Below, piece by piece: positions 1 to 8,432 of a stretch of DNA of 64,000 nucleotides. The notes under the pieces are model-generated. The model did not search any database. It worked only from the letters and a program-made list of their open reading frames with translations, and was not told the DNA's origin. Source of the stretch: Nitrospiraceae bacterium (GTDB lineage: Bacteria; Nitrospirota; Nitrospiria; Nitrospirales; UBA8639); assembly GCA_020632595.1 (NCBI GenBank), contig JACKFF010000001.1:186001-250000 (forward strand), in the 5' to 3' direction. Position 1 is the first letter of the stretch. Every line of letters begins with the position of its first letter. The position numbers and the translations under genes are program-made.

Positions 1-2
1 CC

Positions 3-311
3 GCCCTCATTGTTCTGCGCTATTTCCCACGCCTTCCATTTGGAAGGCGACTGATATTGGAGACCAATCTTCAAGCTCAAGAGGGATATGAATCGAGTCC
101 GCCAGAAGACCATCGCTGGCTGGGAAAACAGGGAATAGCCGTTTCAGATCTTCACCCTTCCGGCATTGCCCGTTTTGATAGAGAACGAGTGGATGTGGTA
201 TCCGACGGAACCTTTATTGATGCCGGGCAACCTCTTGAAGTCGTGCGCATCGATGGGAATCGGGTGGTGGTTCGACTCGCACCACCCCAATCCGAAAAAG
301 AGACGGTCTGA
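3..311 (+). CDS. nfeD: NfeD family protein, C-terminal part (5' end outside window)
   Basis: Reading is open from base 3, so this is the 3' end of a longer gene; the first internal start-like codon (TTG at 57) is not a real start. The visible part begins with the end of a membrane segment and a basic stretch (RYFPRLPFGRR), followed by a small beta-rich domain of the kind that ends NfeD proteins (OB fold; G-x-A-R-F and V-x-V-V-S-x-G-x-F-I pattern). NfeD proteins are membrane partners of flotillin-like FloA and are usually encoded next to it. A floA gene does follow at 2278, but a gene on the other strand lies between them. Recognition rests on the domain pattern plus the nearby floA. Confidence 0.8.
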   Translation, partial: ALIVLRYFPRLPFGRRLILETNLQAQEGYESSPPEDHRWLGKQGIAVSDLHPSGIARFDRERVDVVSDGTFIDAGQPLEVVRIDGNRVVVRLAPPQSEKETV

Positions 312-475
312 TCAAACGAGAAGCCTTGAGATTCATGCAGTTTTCTTGAAATCAGTGGCTATTATGTTGCGCACTCGTGGCTTCTCCTTTCGTATCGCGC
401 CGTGACCGTTTCAAGTTTATTTACGTCTTCGTTTTCCATCTAACTTCTATTCCCCGGGAAAAACCGTCATGGTTC

Positions 476-1936
476 TCATTTTTCAGTTTCCTGCTGAAAT
501 ATTTCCCGGAATATGATCTCTGCAGCAACGGCATGGCCCTTTTTGTTCCAATGATCATCGTCTCTGAGATATAAGAGTTCCTTGTCTCCATAGGTCGAGA
601 GAAATGGGAGCAAATTGAGCGTTCTGAATCCCTTCTGCTCAGACAGCGTGGCGATGTAATCGATAAAATGAGGTTTGTCGGATATTGGGGGGAAATTTTC
701 ATAAAACCGTCCGTGAAGCCTTACAGCCGTCGGAGCAATGACCACAATGACATTGAAGGAAAATTCTTTTCCCAATTGCGCCATTTCTTCAAAAACTTGA
801 TCTAAACGTGGTCTGTTGGGGTGATTCAAAACATAAGAAAATGGTTTCCCTGCCCTTTCTATGTATTGGGGAACGAACAAGCGCGGTCCAAGGTTCGTAG
901 CATGATAGAGAGGAAACCAAGATTGTATTCCGTCAATGATGTTTTGGTTAGACCGGTTTTCCTGCAAGGATGGAATCCGAAAAACAATGTCTTCATCACG
1001 TATTTTCGTGATCATCGCTTGCTCTTTGATGAGAAAGGGAATTTCGTGCAAACTTTGAAGAACGGTTCCCTCAATCAATTGCTCCATATGACTGGGATTG
1101 TTGGGATTAGGGAGACGATTTTCTCCATGGCTATCTTCAAGATCGTTTCCCTCATAGATCATCCAGAGTAGTGTATGGATTTTCATAGAGTTTCCCGAGG
1201 TTTCTATCAGATATTTCAGTAGTTCGAGTTCTTGTTTTGGGGAGGAATCATGTATTCCCAAATTGTAAATCGGCCGGTGCGTGGCATCTTCGAGAATTCC
1301 AACCCAGGAGTGTGCGGAATCAATAGCCCATCCGAAGGTAAAAGAATCTCCAAGTGTAAAAATGTCAGCTTGGTCCAATGGGATAGTATTCCGAAATCCG
1401 TGCTGGTCGATGATACACGAAAATTCCTGGAGCTCGAACACAGATTTGGCAAGAGTCGGTGATTGCATCAACTCGGGACTATATAATACCCCATAGTGAG
1501 TCCCACTGACCGAAAAATTGGCTTTATGTAATCGGAAATTGCGATCTGTGGGATAATAAAGGGGAGGATACAATTCCCTCCAGGTCATCGCAGAATCAAA
1601 TGGTCTCGATTCCTCCAGACGAGGTTTTCCGACGGACTGGGACTTGAGATGGATAGCATATATGATGTCCACAATGAAAAGGCTACCCAATGACACACAC
1701 ACTACTAGGCCGAAGTTTACAAGCTGCTTTGAGGAGATCATCCCGCGAAGCATGATGGTTCGTATTACAATGAAGAACACGCCAAGAGCAACCGGAAAGG
1801 AGAGGCCTATCAGGCCCAGCCCTATGCCCTTGCCGCCGATAGACCGGCCCAAAAACATCACCAGGACAAAATATAACCACAACAACCCAAGACTGGTAGT
1901 CGCGAACACCATCGCGTAGCTTTCCCTTTTGTTCAT
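476..1936 (-). CDS. Membrane-anchored SGNH/GDSL-type hydrolase
   Basis: A 486-residue protein with three predicted membrane helices near the N-terminus (about residues 10-30, 43-65, 72-94), then a long soluble domain. The soluble part has the SGNH hydrolase block I (TLGDSFTFGW, near residue 196) and, near the C-terminus, the block V Asp/His pair (DDDHWNKKGH). Proteins of this build often edit O-acyl groups on extracellular polysaccharide, but no substrate can be read here. The ATG at 1936 has AAAGGG a few bases upstream. It lies on the opposite strand between nfeD and floA and so breaks the usual nfeD-floA pair. Family level is likely; exact role unknown. Confidence 0.7.
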   Translation of the reverse strand: MNKRESYAMVFATTSLGLLWLYFVLVMFLGRSIGGKGIGLGLIGLSFPVALGVFFIVIRTIMLRGMISSKQLVNFGLVVCVSLGSLFIVDIIYAIHLKSQSVGKPRLEESRPFDSAMTWRELYPPLYYPTDRNFRLHKANFSVSGTHYGVLYSPELMQSPTLAKSVFELQEFSCIIDQHGFRNTIPLDQADIFTLGDSFTFGWAIDSAHSWVGILEDATHRPIYNLGIHDSSPKQELELLKYLIETSGNSMKIHTLLWMIYEGNDLEDSHGENRLPNPNNPSHMEQLIEGTVLQSLHEIPFLIKEQAMITKIRDEDIVFRIPSLQENRSNQNIIDGIQSWFPLYHATNLGPRLFVPQYIERAGKPFSYVLNHPNRPRLDQVFEEMAQLGKEFSFNVIVVIAPTAVRLHGRFYENFPPISDKPHFIDYIATLSEQKGFRTLNLLPFLSTYGDKELLYLRDDDHWNKKGHAVAAEIIFREIFQQETEK

Positions 1937-2277
1937 AGGTTCCCTTTCAGGGATAAGATCTTTTCATAATGGTCAAAAAAAATGTGGGTCCTGGACCAAG
2001 ATAGAGATGTCACCATATTAACTCCACCTGATGTCTGTTGATTTTTCATTGAATTGGATCGGCATACGAATCCAGAAGGGTACGAAGGCAGAAGGGCTAA
2101 AAACTGCTCAAATTCCTGACCATTGTTGTTATACTTTATACTGGTTCTCTGTCAAGGCTGGATTAAAGTCTTGTCCATGAAGTCCTGGAAAATTCCCCAA
2201 TTGGAAATCATTTCTCTACACGTGTCCCATTTTTCCTTCATTGACGGATTTTCACAATCAGAAAAGGACCTAGCATA
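1937..2277. other. Divergent intergenic region between the SGNH hydrolase and floA
   Basis: About 340 bases without a gene. It must hold the promoters for both divergent genes. A TATACT-like box lies around 2130-2145 on the + strand, but I see no -35 box good enough to call. An AAAAGGA ribosome-binding site precedes floA. Confidence 0.5.
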
Positions 2278-3255
2278 ATGGAAATTGAAACACAGGCATT
2301 CGGTTCTCTTGGACTCCTCATCTTAGTGCTGGTGCTCCTGTTTGGCTTTCTGTATGTCATTCCTATTCCCCTTTGGATCGCCGCATGGGCCTCAAACGCC
2401 TATGTTGGACTCTTTACCCTGGTCGGCATGCGGTTGCGCCGGGTTCCCCCAGTCACCGTGATCAACGCCAGAATCAGCGGGGTCAAGGCCGGGCTCGATA
2501 TTCCCGTGAACGACCTGGAAGCTCACTTTCTGGCCGGGGGCAATGTGGTCAAAGTCGTCAATGCCATGATCTCAGCCGACAAGGCCAATATCCCCATGAC
2601 TTTTAAACGCGCCGCCGCCATTGACCTGGCCGGACGCGACGTCCTGGAGGCCGTCAAAATGTCGGTCCTTCCGAAAGTCATCGAAACTCCCCGTATCACC
2701 GCGGTGGCTAAGGACGGCATCCAGCTCATCGCCGTCTCGCGGGTAACGGTTCGGGCCAATATCGATCGCCTGGTCGGGGGAGCCGGCGAGGAGACCGTCA
2801 TTGCACGCGTGGGAGAAGGCATGGTCAGCACGATCGGATCCTCGGCCACCCACAAGGACGTCCTGGAAAATCCGGATCATATTTCCAAAAATATTCTGGG
2901 AAGAGGATTGGATGCCGGGACGGCGTTTGAAATTTTGTCCATTGATATTGCCGATGTGGATGTCGGAGAAAATATTGGAGCGAAGTTGCAAATTGATCAG
3001 GCCAATGCGGACAAGCAGATTGCTCAAGCCAAAGCGGAAGAACGACGGGCCATGGCCGTCGCGCTGGAACAGGAAATGCGGGCCCGTGTCGTCGAAGCGG
3101 AAGCAGAAGTCCCCAAGGCCATGTCTGAAGCCTTTCGTCAGGGAAATTTAGGAATCATGGATTATTACCGGATGAAAAATGTGCAAGCCGATACGGCTAT
3201 GCGCGGGGCCATTGCCGGAACGGAAGAGGAATCTCCCGGGTCTTCAAAACCATGA
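2278..3255 (+). CDS. floA: Flotillin-like protein FloA
   Basis: A 325-residue protein with an N-terminal membrane hairpin/segment (residues about 8-50), an SPFH/band-7 domain, then a heptad-like Ala/Glu-rich coiled coil (about 235-285). The whole length matches the FloA (YqfA/UPF0365) family. FloA forms membrane microdomain assemblies that help keep the membrane fluid and organise membrane proteins, working with NfeD. The ATG at 2278 follows AAAAGGA. A small membrane protein gene starts 7 bases after the stop and is probably co-transcribed. Its partner nfeD is upstream but separated by a gene on the other strand. Confidence 0.95.
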   Translation: MEIETQAFGSLGLLILVLVLLFGFLYVIPIPLWIAAWASNAYVGLFTLVGMRLRRVPPVTVINARISGVKAGLDIPVNDLEAHFLAGGNVVKVVNAMISADKANIPMTFKRAAAIDLAGRDVLEAVKMSVLPKVIETPRITAVAKDGIQLIAVSRVTVRANIDRLVGGAGEETVIARVGEGMVSTIGSSATHKDVLENPDHISKNILGRGLDAGTAFEILSIDIADVDVGENIGAKLQIDQANADKQIAQAKAEERRAMAVALEQEMRARVVEAEAEVPKAMSEAFRQGNLGIMDYYRMKNVQADTAMRGAIAGTEEESPGSSKP

Positions 3256-3262
3256 GAAAACT

Positions 3263-3616
3263 ATGAGCATCGAAGCACTGGTGTCATTTATTGTCTTTCT
3301 CTTTCTGTCGTTACTCGCTCTGGCTGTTCGATGGTTGAATGAGAGAATACGGCGAGACATGGCGCTCAGGGATTTGAAGGATCTGTTTCTTCCCTCCGAT
3401 GATTCCGGAGAGAAGGGTGTCCGTGAGGCACTCGGCACCACACCCACTCCGTCCTCAAAATCGAAAGAACCCATTCAAAAATTCAGACCAATCACCTCAC
3501 CCACACGCCGGACCGCCAGTCGACTTCGCCTACATAATAAAGCGGACCTTCGTCAGGGCATAATCATCATGACGGTTCTAGGCCCATGCCGGGCGCTGGA
3601 ACATCCCGATGAGTAG
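3263..3616 (+). CDS. Small single-pass membrane protein downstream of floA
   Basis: 117 residues. I chose the ATG at 3263 because the predicted membrane helix (IEALVSFIVFLFLSLLALAV) begins just after it and it sits 7 bases after the floA stop; the reading frame is open further upstream only inside floA. After the helix comes a charged, low-complexity linker and then a compact C-terminal motif (RQGIIIMTVLGPCRALE). Function is unknown. The tight spacing suggests translational coupling with floA and a role in the same membrane complex (inference). Confidence 0.7.
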   Translation: MSIEALVSFIVFLFLSLLALAVRWLNERIRRDMALRDLKDLFLPSDDSGEKGVREALGTTPTPSSKSKEPIQKFRPITSPTRRTASRLRLHNKADLRQGIIIMTVLGPCRALEHPDE

Positions 3617-3915
3617 ACAACTGTTTTTATTGAGGCTCACAAGCTCACACCCATCGTCTGCACCAGATATGTGAGGCAAGAGACAAGAGCCCCAATAAAT
3701 CTCGGTCGAGGCTATGTTCCCGAATTCACGGTTAACTTCCTTTCTTTTCCCGAAACCGCCAAAAGCCGACACGGCAACGAACTGTCCCGGCAGCCATCCG
3801 GTCAAAGGAAAACCGCGTTCACTCCGATTGCACCCCGCCTGCCAAAACCGGGTTCCTCTCCATAAGGAAAGCATAATGGCCTATTCGAAATGGTCTAATT
3901 GAGGCATAACACCAG

Positions 3916-5382
3916 ATGGCCAATGAAGGTGTGACCACATTAAGCTACCCCGTCCGCGGTCCAGTCATTCTCAAATACCTTGGGCAGCTTGGTCTGATGC
4001 TGGCCATGCTGACCATCCTGCCATTGAGCGTTTCTATTTTTTGGGGAGAATATGCCATCAGCGGGCGATACCTGGTTGTCATTCTGACCTTAGCGTTGCT
4101 GGGCATTCCTCTCTCCCGTCTTTCCGTTCCCATCGCTCTCCAAACGAATGAAGCGCTGACAATCACCGCCCTAGCCTTTTTTTTCTCCCCCCTCTGTATG
4201 ACGTATCCTCTCATGGCCTCGGGGCTATCCTTCCAGGATGCCTGGTTTGAAGCCGTCTCGGGAGTCACCACCACAGGGCTCTCCGTGCTCTCCTCCGTGG
4301 AAGATCAATCACCCTCCCTGCTCTTCGCCCGTGCGTGGATGCAATGGTACGGGGGATTAGGGATTGCCATCCTTTCTGTCGCATTGCTCATGGGACAAAG
4401 CATCGCTTCAAAGAAATTGGTGGAACCGGTGCCGGGAGAGAATTTTGTTACCACGACCCGGACACACGCACGCCGGGTCCTTGGGGCTTATGTTCTCCTG
4501 ACCTTGCTGGGAATGGTGGTGCTCTTGGGCCTTCAAGTGAACCCCTTTCATGCGATAACCCTGACGCTGACAGCAATCTCCACAGGAGGGTTTTCCCCTT
4601 TCAATAACAGTCTGGCCGGACTCGATTCACTACCTGCCACATCCTTTCTACTCCTACTGTGTGTGTGTGGATCAATCTCCCTGCCCCTCTTCGTCTATAC
4701 GTACCATCATGGTTTCCGCCGGCTGATCTCCGATGTGGAATTACCAGCCCTTCTGGTGTTCTGTAGTCTGGCCGGCTTGGTCGTCGGACTTTCATTGGGG
4801 CAACACACCAATCTAGGTTGGACCAGCGCCCTGGCCCATGGGGCGGCCTTGGGGGTGTCCGCTCAAACCGGTACCGGCTTCAGCACCCTTTCGCTGACGG
4901 AGATCGATCAAACCTCCAAATCGTTGCTCATGGCCTCAATGCTCATCGGTGGAAGCGCCGGCTCAACCAGTGGGGGGATTAAAATTTTCCGTGTTCTGAT
5001 CATTCTGGTGCTGATTCGCGTAATCCTTCAACGGGCCTGTGCTCCTCCTCACGCCGTGATCGAACCCTGGCTGGGAAATCGGCGGTTGGAGTATGAAGAC
5101 CTCACTCGTGCCTTGCTGCTCACGTTCCTGTTTATCGCGGTGATTTTTTGCTCATGGATCCTTTTTCTCGTTGGGGGATACGACCCCCTCGATGCCCTCT
5201 TTGAAGTCACGTCGGCAACCGGAACCGTGGGATTATCTACCGGCATTACCGGCACGGAACTTCCTGGATGGCTGAAAGGGGTGCTCTGTTTTGATATGCT
5301 GGCCGGACGACTGGAAGTTATTGCGCTTTTGATGGTGTTATACCCGGCCACCTGGCGAGAAAGGAGAACCCGAGCGCAATGA
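3916..5382 (+). CDS. Potassium uptake protein, TrkH/KtrB family
   Basis: A 488-residue polytopic membrane protein with the fourfold M-P-M architecture of TrkH/KtrB potassium translocating subunits. Selectivity-loop motifs are visible as VSGVTTTGLS (about residue 114), AISTGGFSP, SAQTGTGFS and SATGTVGLS (near 440). The next gene, starting in the stop codon (ATGA at 5379-5382), is the matching NAD-binding regulatory subunit, so the two form a complete K+ uptake system. About 300 bases upstream (3617-3915) hold no gene or clear promoter that I can call. Confidence 0.92.
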   Translation: MANEGVTTLSYPVRGPVILKYLGQLGLMLAMLTILPLSVSIFWGEYAISGRYLVVILTLALLGIPLSRLSVPIALQTNEALTITALAFFFSPLCMTYPLMASGLSFQDAWFEAVSGVTTTGLSVLSSVEDQSPSLLFARAWMQWYGGLGIAILSVALLMGQSIASKKLVEPVPGENFVTTTRTHARRVLGAYVLLTLLGMVVLLGLQVNPFHAITLTLTAISTGGFSPFNNSLAGLDSLPATSFLLLLCVCGSISLPLFVYTYHHGFRRLISDVELPALLVFCSLAGLVVGLSLGQHTNLGWTSALAHGAALGVSAQTGTGFSTLSLTEIDQTSKSLLMASMLIGGSAGSTSGGIKIFRVLIILVLIRVILQRACAPPHAVIEPWLGNRRLEYEDLTRALLLTFLFIAVIFCSWILFLVGGYDPLDALFEVTSATGTVGLSTGITGTELPGWLKGVLCFDMLAGRLEVIALLMVLYPATWRERRTRAQ

Positions 5383-6086
5383 GAGCGGTATTTATTGGAG
5401 CCAGCTCATTGACCGTGATGACGGCGGACATTCTCTTAAAACGAGGGCACGAAGTCGTCATCGTCGAAAGCAATAAGGAACGGATCAATGAACTCAGCAA
5501 GGATCTCGATTGCGGGTTCGTCCATGGTGACGGAACCACGCCGGCCATTCAACGAGAAACAGACCCCGAGCATTCAGATTTTCTCTTTTGTTTAGTCGGC
5601 AATGATCAAGCCAACATTATCGCCAGCCTGGTCGGACGGTCCCTCGGGTTCCCGCGCGTGGTCACTAAAATTGTCAATCCGGAATTTGAACACATCTGTT
5701 TGGAGCTGGGCCTTGAGGAAACAATCATTCCGTCCAGTACCATGGGGCGGTATTTAGCAGACAAGTTCGCCGGGCGGGATTTACTCGAACTATCAGGGAT
5801 GATCAAAGATGAGGCTCGCGTCTTTTCCTTTGTCGCCCGTCCGGAAGACGAAGGTCCACTGGAAAAGATTGCTATCCCGGGGCAACTTCACCCCATTTGT
5901 CTCTATCGGGATCATACCTTTATCCTGCCCGAAAAGGACACGGAGGTAAAGAAAGAGGATGAAGTGGTGGTGATTACTCACCAGAAATTTCTGGCCCAAC
6001 TCAAAGATCGTTGGGCCGTGAAGAAAGAAAGGCACCAATCCTCTCTTTCAGGTGGCCAGGAGAATCCGGATGAAACACCCGCATAA
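5379..6086 (+). CDS. Potassium uptake regulatory subunit, TrkA/KtrA family
   Basis: 235 residues. An RCK/TrkA-N Rossmann domain covers about residues 1-125 (start with a V-F-I-G-A-S nucleotide loop and the acidic E after strand 2, VIVESNKERI), followed by a TrkA-C domain (about 145-215). It binds nucleotide in the cytoplasm and gates the TrkH-type pore encoded just upstream. The ATG overlaps the stop of the upstream gene by ATGA, showing translational coupling. The C-terminal tail past about 215 is short and hydrophilic. Confidence 0.92.
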   Translation: MRAVFIGASSLTVMTADILLKRGHEVVIVESNKERINELSKDLDCGFVHGDGTTPAIQRETDPEHSDFLFCLVGNDQANIIASLVGRSLGFPRVVTKIVNPEFEHICLELGLEETIIPSSTMGRYLADKFAGRDLLELSGMIKDEARVFSFVARPEDEGPLEKIAIPGQLHPICLYRDHTFILPEKDTEVKKEDEVVVITHQKFLAQLKDRWAVKKERHQSSLSGGQENPDETPA

Positions 6087-6610
6087 GTTCTGGAAACGTC
6101 ACAACGGACATGGAACATCCTGAACGTCATGTGCAGACAGTGTCAGATCTAGGGCAAACAGGTTGCGTGTTGAACACGAAAGGCCTTTCGGCAAATCGTC
6201 ATCTCGCTTCCTCGTTATTCCCGTCATGTGTAATTAGGCATCTTTCTTGGTTTCGTTTCAGATGGATTCCCGCTCCCAATCTGCGGGGATGACAGACGAA
6301 AGTGTCATGCCCGACGTGTTGTACACGTCCTTCTGTTGAATTCCGTCACTCCCGACCTTCGTTATCGGGAGTCCATCCTGCTGACGAAGACGTGAAGCGT
6401 GAGGAATGAGAAGCCATAAACCTTGAGACACCTGGCGTGAGGGAGTTGCTCCCGGTCGTTCCCCACAGACAAAGAGATGAAGGAGGCTTTTTCGATCGAA
6501 GGACTGACGGAAAGCATGTTGAACCGAGACTTCCCAAGTCATTTACACACACTAGCTCAACACTCGATTATCCGCTTGGTGAATGGTTGTTCAGTATGAC
6601 ATGAATACCC
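6087..6610. repeat. Intergenic region with palindromic interspersed repeats
   Basis: 524 bases without a supportable gene. Two inverted repeats are visible. One is GGATTCCCGC at 6264-6273 against GCGGGGATGAC from 6283. The other is ACTCCCGA at 6349-6356 against TCGGGAGT at 6366-6373. Both belong to the common ATTCCCG...CGGGAAT type of short interspersed palindrome; a third copy lies at 53384-53409. Short open frames here are repeat-derived. Confidence 0.65.
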
Positions 6611-7363
6611 ATGAAGAACATCGGCAGAATCCATATCGGGACTTCAGGCTGGCATTATCCTCATTGGGTGGGACCTTTTTATCCCTCCGGCATGGCCAGT
6701 GACGAGTTTCTCCCGTTCTATGCCCGCCACTTCGGCACTGTTGAAATCAACAACACGTTTTATCATCTTCCTGCCCTTCACACCCTGAGAGAGTGGGAAA
6801 AAGAAACACCCAACAACTTCCTATTCACCTGTAAAGGCAGCCGGTTCATCACGCACATGAAAAAGTTGAAAGATCCTGAGAAGAGCATAGAACGATTTTT
6901 TGAGACCATCACCGTGCTGCGCCACAAACTGGGACCAATCCTCTTTCAGTTGCCACCACGTTGGAGAATGAATGTGTCCCGGTTGGAAGAATTTTTGAAA
7001 GCGCTACCCACACCATTCCGCTATGCATTCGAATTCCGGGAAGAAAGCTGGTTCGCACAACCCGTCTATGACTTGCTGACCAAATACGATACGGCCTTTT
7101 GTCTCTATCACCTGGCCGGTCGATGGTCACCGGAAATCGTCACCACGAATTTTGTGTATATCCGGCTTCATGGCCCCGGCGAAGCCTATCAGGGAAAGTA
7201 TCGTGCCCCAACTCTTCGGCTTTTGGCCAACAAATGTCACACGTGGGCCCAATCCGGAAAAGATGTCTACTGCTATTTCGACAACGACCAAGACGGGTAT
7301 GCTCCGATCAACGCGCTCGCCCTACAAAAAAACGTAGAAGCCTTGCGGGAGAAACCCTCGTAA
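6611..7363 (+). CDS. DUF72 (YecE-like) TIM-barrel protein
   Basis: 250 residues that follow the DUF72 family along their length. It begins with the signature GTSGWHYPHWVGPFYP, followed by the Y-A-R-H-F-x-T-V-E-I-N-N-T-F-Y block, then FQLPP, an FEFR block around residue 139 and a YIRLHG block near 187. The fold is a TIM barrel with a conserved acidic/aromatic pocket; the biochemical function of the family is not established. Start is the ATG at 6611. It stands alone between a repeat region and the avidin-like gene. Confidence 0.9.
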   Translation: MKNIGRIHIGTSGWHYPHWVGPFYPSGMASDEFLPFYARHFGTVEINNTFYHLPALHTLREWEKETPNNFLFTCKGSRFITHMKKLKDPEKSIERFFETITVLRHKLGPILFQLPPRWRMNVSRLEEFLKALPTPFRYAFEFREESWFAQPVYDLLTKYDTAFCLYHLAGRWSPEIVTTNFVYIRLHGPGEAYQGKYRAPTLRLLANKCHTWAQSGKDVYCYFDNDQDGYAPINALALQKNVEALREKPS

Positions 7364-7441
7364 GCGCACAGGACCGCCACTTGAGAACAATCCTAAGAAA
7401 GTCCGTCAAGAAATCAACGCCGCTGAAAGGAGAAGAAGCCC

Positions 7442-7801
7442 ATGACGGAAGAACCTTTTGTCAATTTCGAAGGAACCTGGAAAAACCAACATCAGTCCAT
7501 TTTAGAATTGACGGTGGTGGAAGGATTGGTCAGAGGACGATTTCAATCAGGGGTCGGAGAGGATGGGCAACCACTCTGGGCAGAGGTCAATGGCCGCATT
7601 CTGGGGGATATCATCACCTTTCATGCGGTGTATCCACTCTATCGGACCATCGTCACCTGGATTGGGCAACACATGGTGGAAAATGGGATTGGGAGTATTC
7701 ACACCCAATGGCTGCACGCGACGGACATTAAGGAGAGAGAGGAACACGAATGGATGTGGTACTCCAATCGCATTGGTTCCGATGTCTTCACAAGAGTCTG
7801 A
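7442..7801 (+). CDS. Avidin/streptavidin-family protein without signal peptide
   Basis: 119 residues with the avidin fold signature from end to end: FEGTWKNQHQS at the N-terminus, TWIGQ, IHTQWL, and GSDVFTR at the C-terminus. Set beside streptavidin (family knowledge), the biotin-contact positions read: N23 = N15, S27 = S19, Y43 = F34, S45 = S36, W92 = W73, W108 = W90, W120 = W106, D128 = D114. The W79 and T90 positions differ (about Y64 and V71). Most of the pocket is therefore kept. The ATG follows AAGGAG, and no signal peptide precedes the barrel, so the protein should be cytoplasmic, unlike most avidins. Biotin binding is likely but not proven. Confidence 0.85.
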   Translation: MTEEPFVNFEGTWKNQHQSILELTVVEGLVRGRFQSGVGEDGQPLWAEVNGRILGDIITFHAVYPLYRTIVTWIGQHMVENGIGSIHTQWLHATDIKEREEHEWMWYSNRIGSDVFTRV

Positions 7802-7903
7802 ACCATCATAGGCATAAAGGAACAAACCAACTCATTCCCCAAACCCCATCCGATCAGCTTGATGCCAGACTGAGTTGTTTCGTGGACCATCCCCAACGTC
7901 GAA

Positions 7904-8218
7904 TCAGGATAAAAACCCCCAGGTGGTCTTGAGTTGCGCCGCGGGTGGATGGTAGGCCCGAATTTTCCGAAACCCCTCACAATCATCTTTTTCCTGTTCG
8001 GGCCAAATTTCAAAATGCTCCCTGGTTGGAGGAGTCATCGCTCGCACATAATCCCACACATCTCCATCACTAAAGACCACGATCCTCCATCCATCGCTCG
8101 TCTGATATTCAACCTTGCCCTCTAAAATATCTCCAGCGACTAATTCCACGCTGGCCTCCTCACGTTCAATTCGCTGAAGTTCATTGAAGGCGGCATCGCA
8201 AAAGTCTTCTCTGGTCAT
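7904..8218 (-). CDS. Small hypothetical protein
   Basis: 104 residues, ATG at 8218 after GGGAG. No signal peptide or membrane helix. The middle (GKVEYQTSDGWRIVVFSDGD) and the following D-Y-V-R-A-M-T-P-P motif look like a small beta-rich domain. They resemble, weakly, a family of short uncharacterised proteins with a DGW-hydrophobic-x-x-x-N/S-D core (DUF7693-like). I cannot assign a function. The next gene on the left is convergent with it. Confidence 0.55.
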   Translation of the reverse strand: MTREDFCDAAFNELQRIEREEASVELVAGDILEGKVEYQTSDGWRIVVFSDGDVWDYVRAMTPPTREHFEIWPEQEKDDCEGFRKIRAYHPPAAQLKTTWGFLS

Positions 8219-8432
8219 TGAACTCCCTTTATCGATAGGATAACCATATCAACTGTATTCATGAAGTCTTGCCTTTGGGGTCGGTTTAATAAGGACTGCT
8301 CCCAATCAAGGAAAGGTTCAAAGGGAAAATCCTGTCCCGCCAAGAACCCAACAGAAAATAGTACAAATAATCAGGAGGCAAGTCGAGAGAACCATTCTCA
8401 CAACTTTTCTACTATCGTGATTCACACACATC

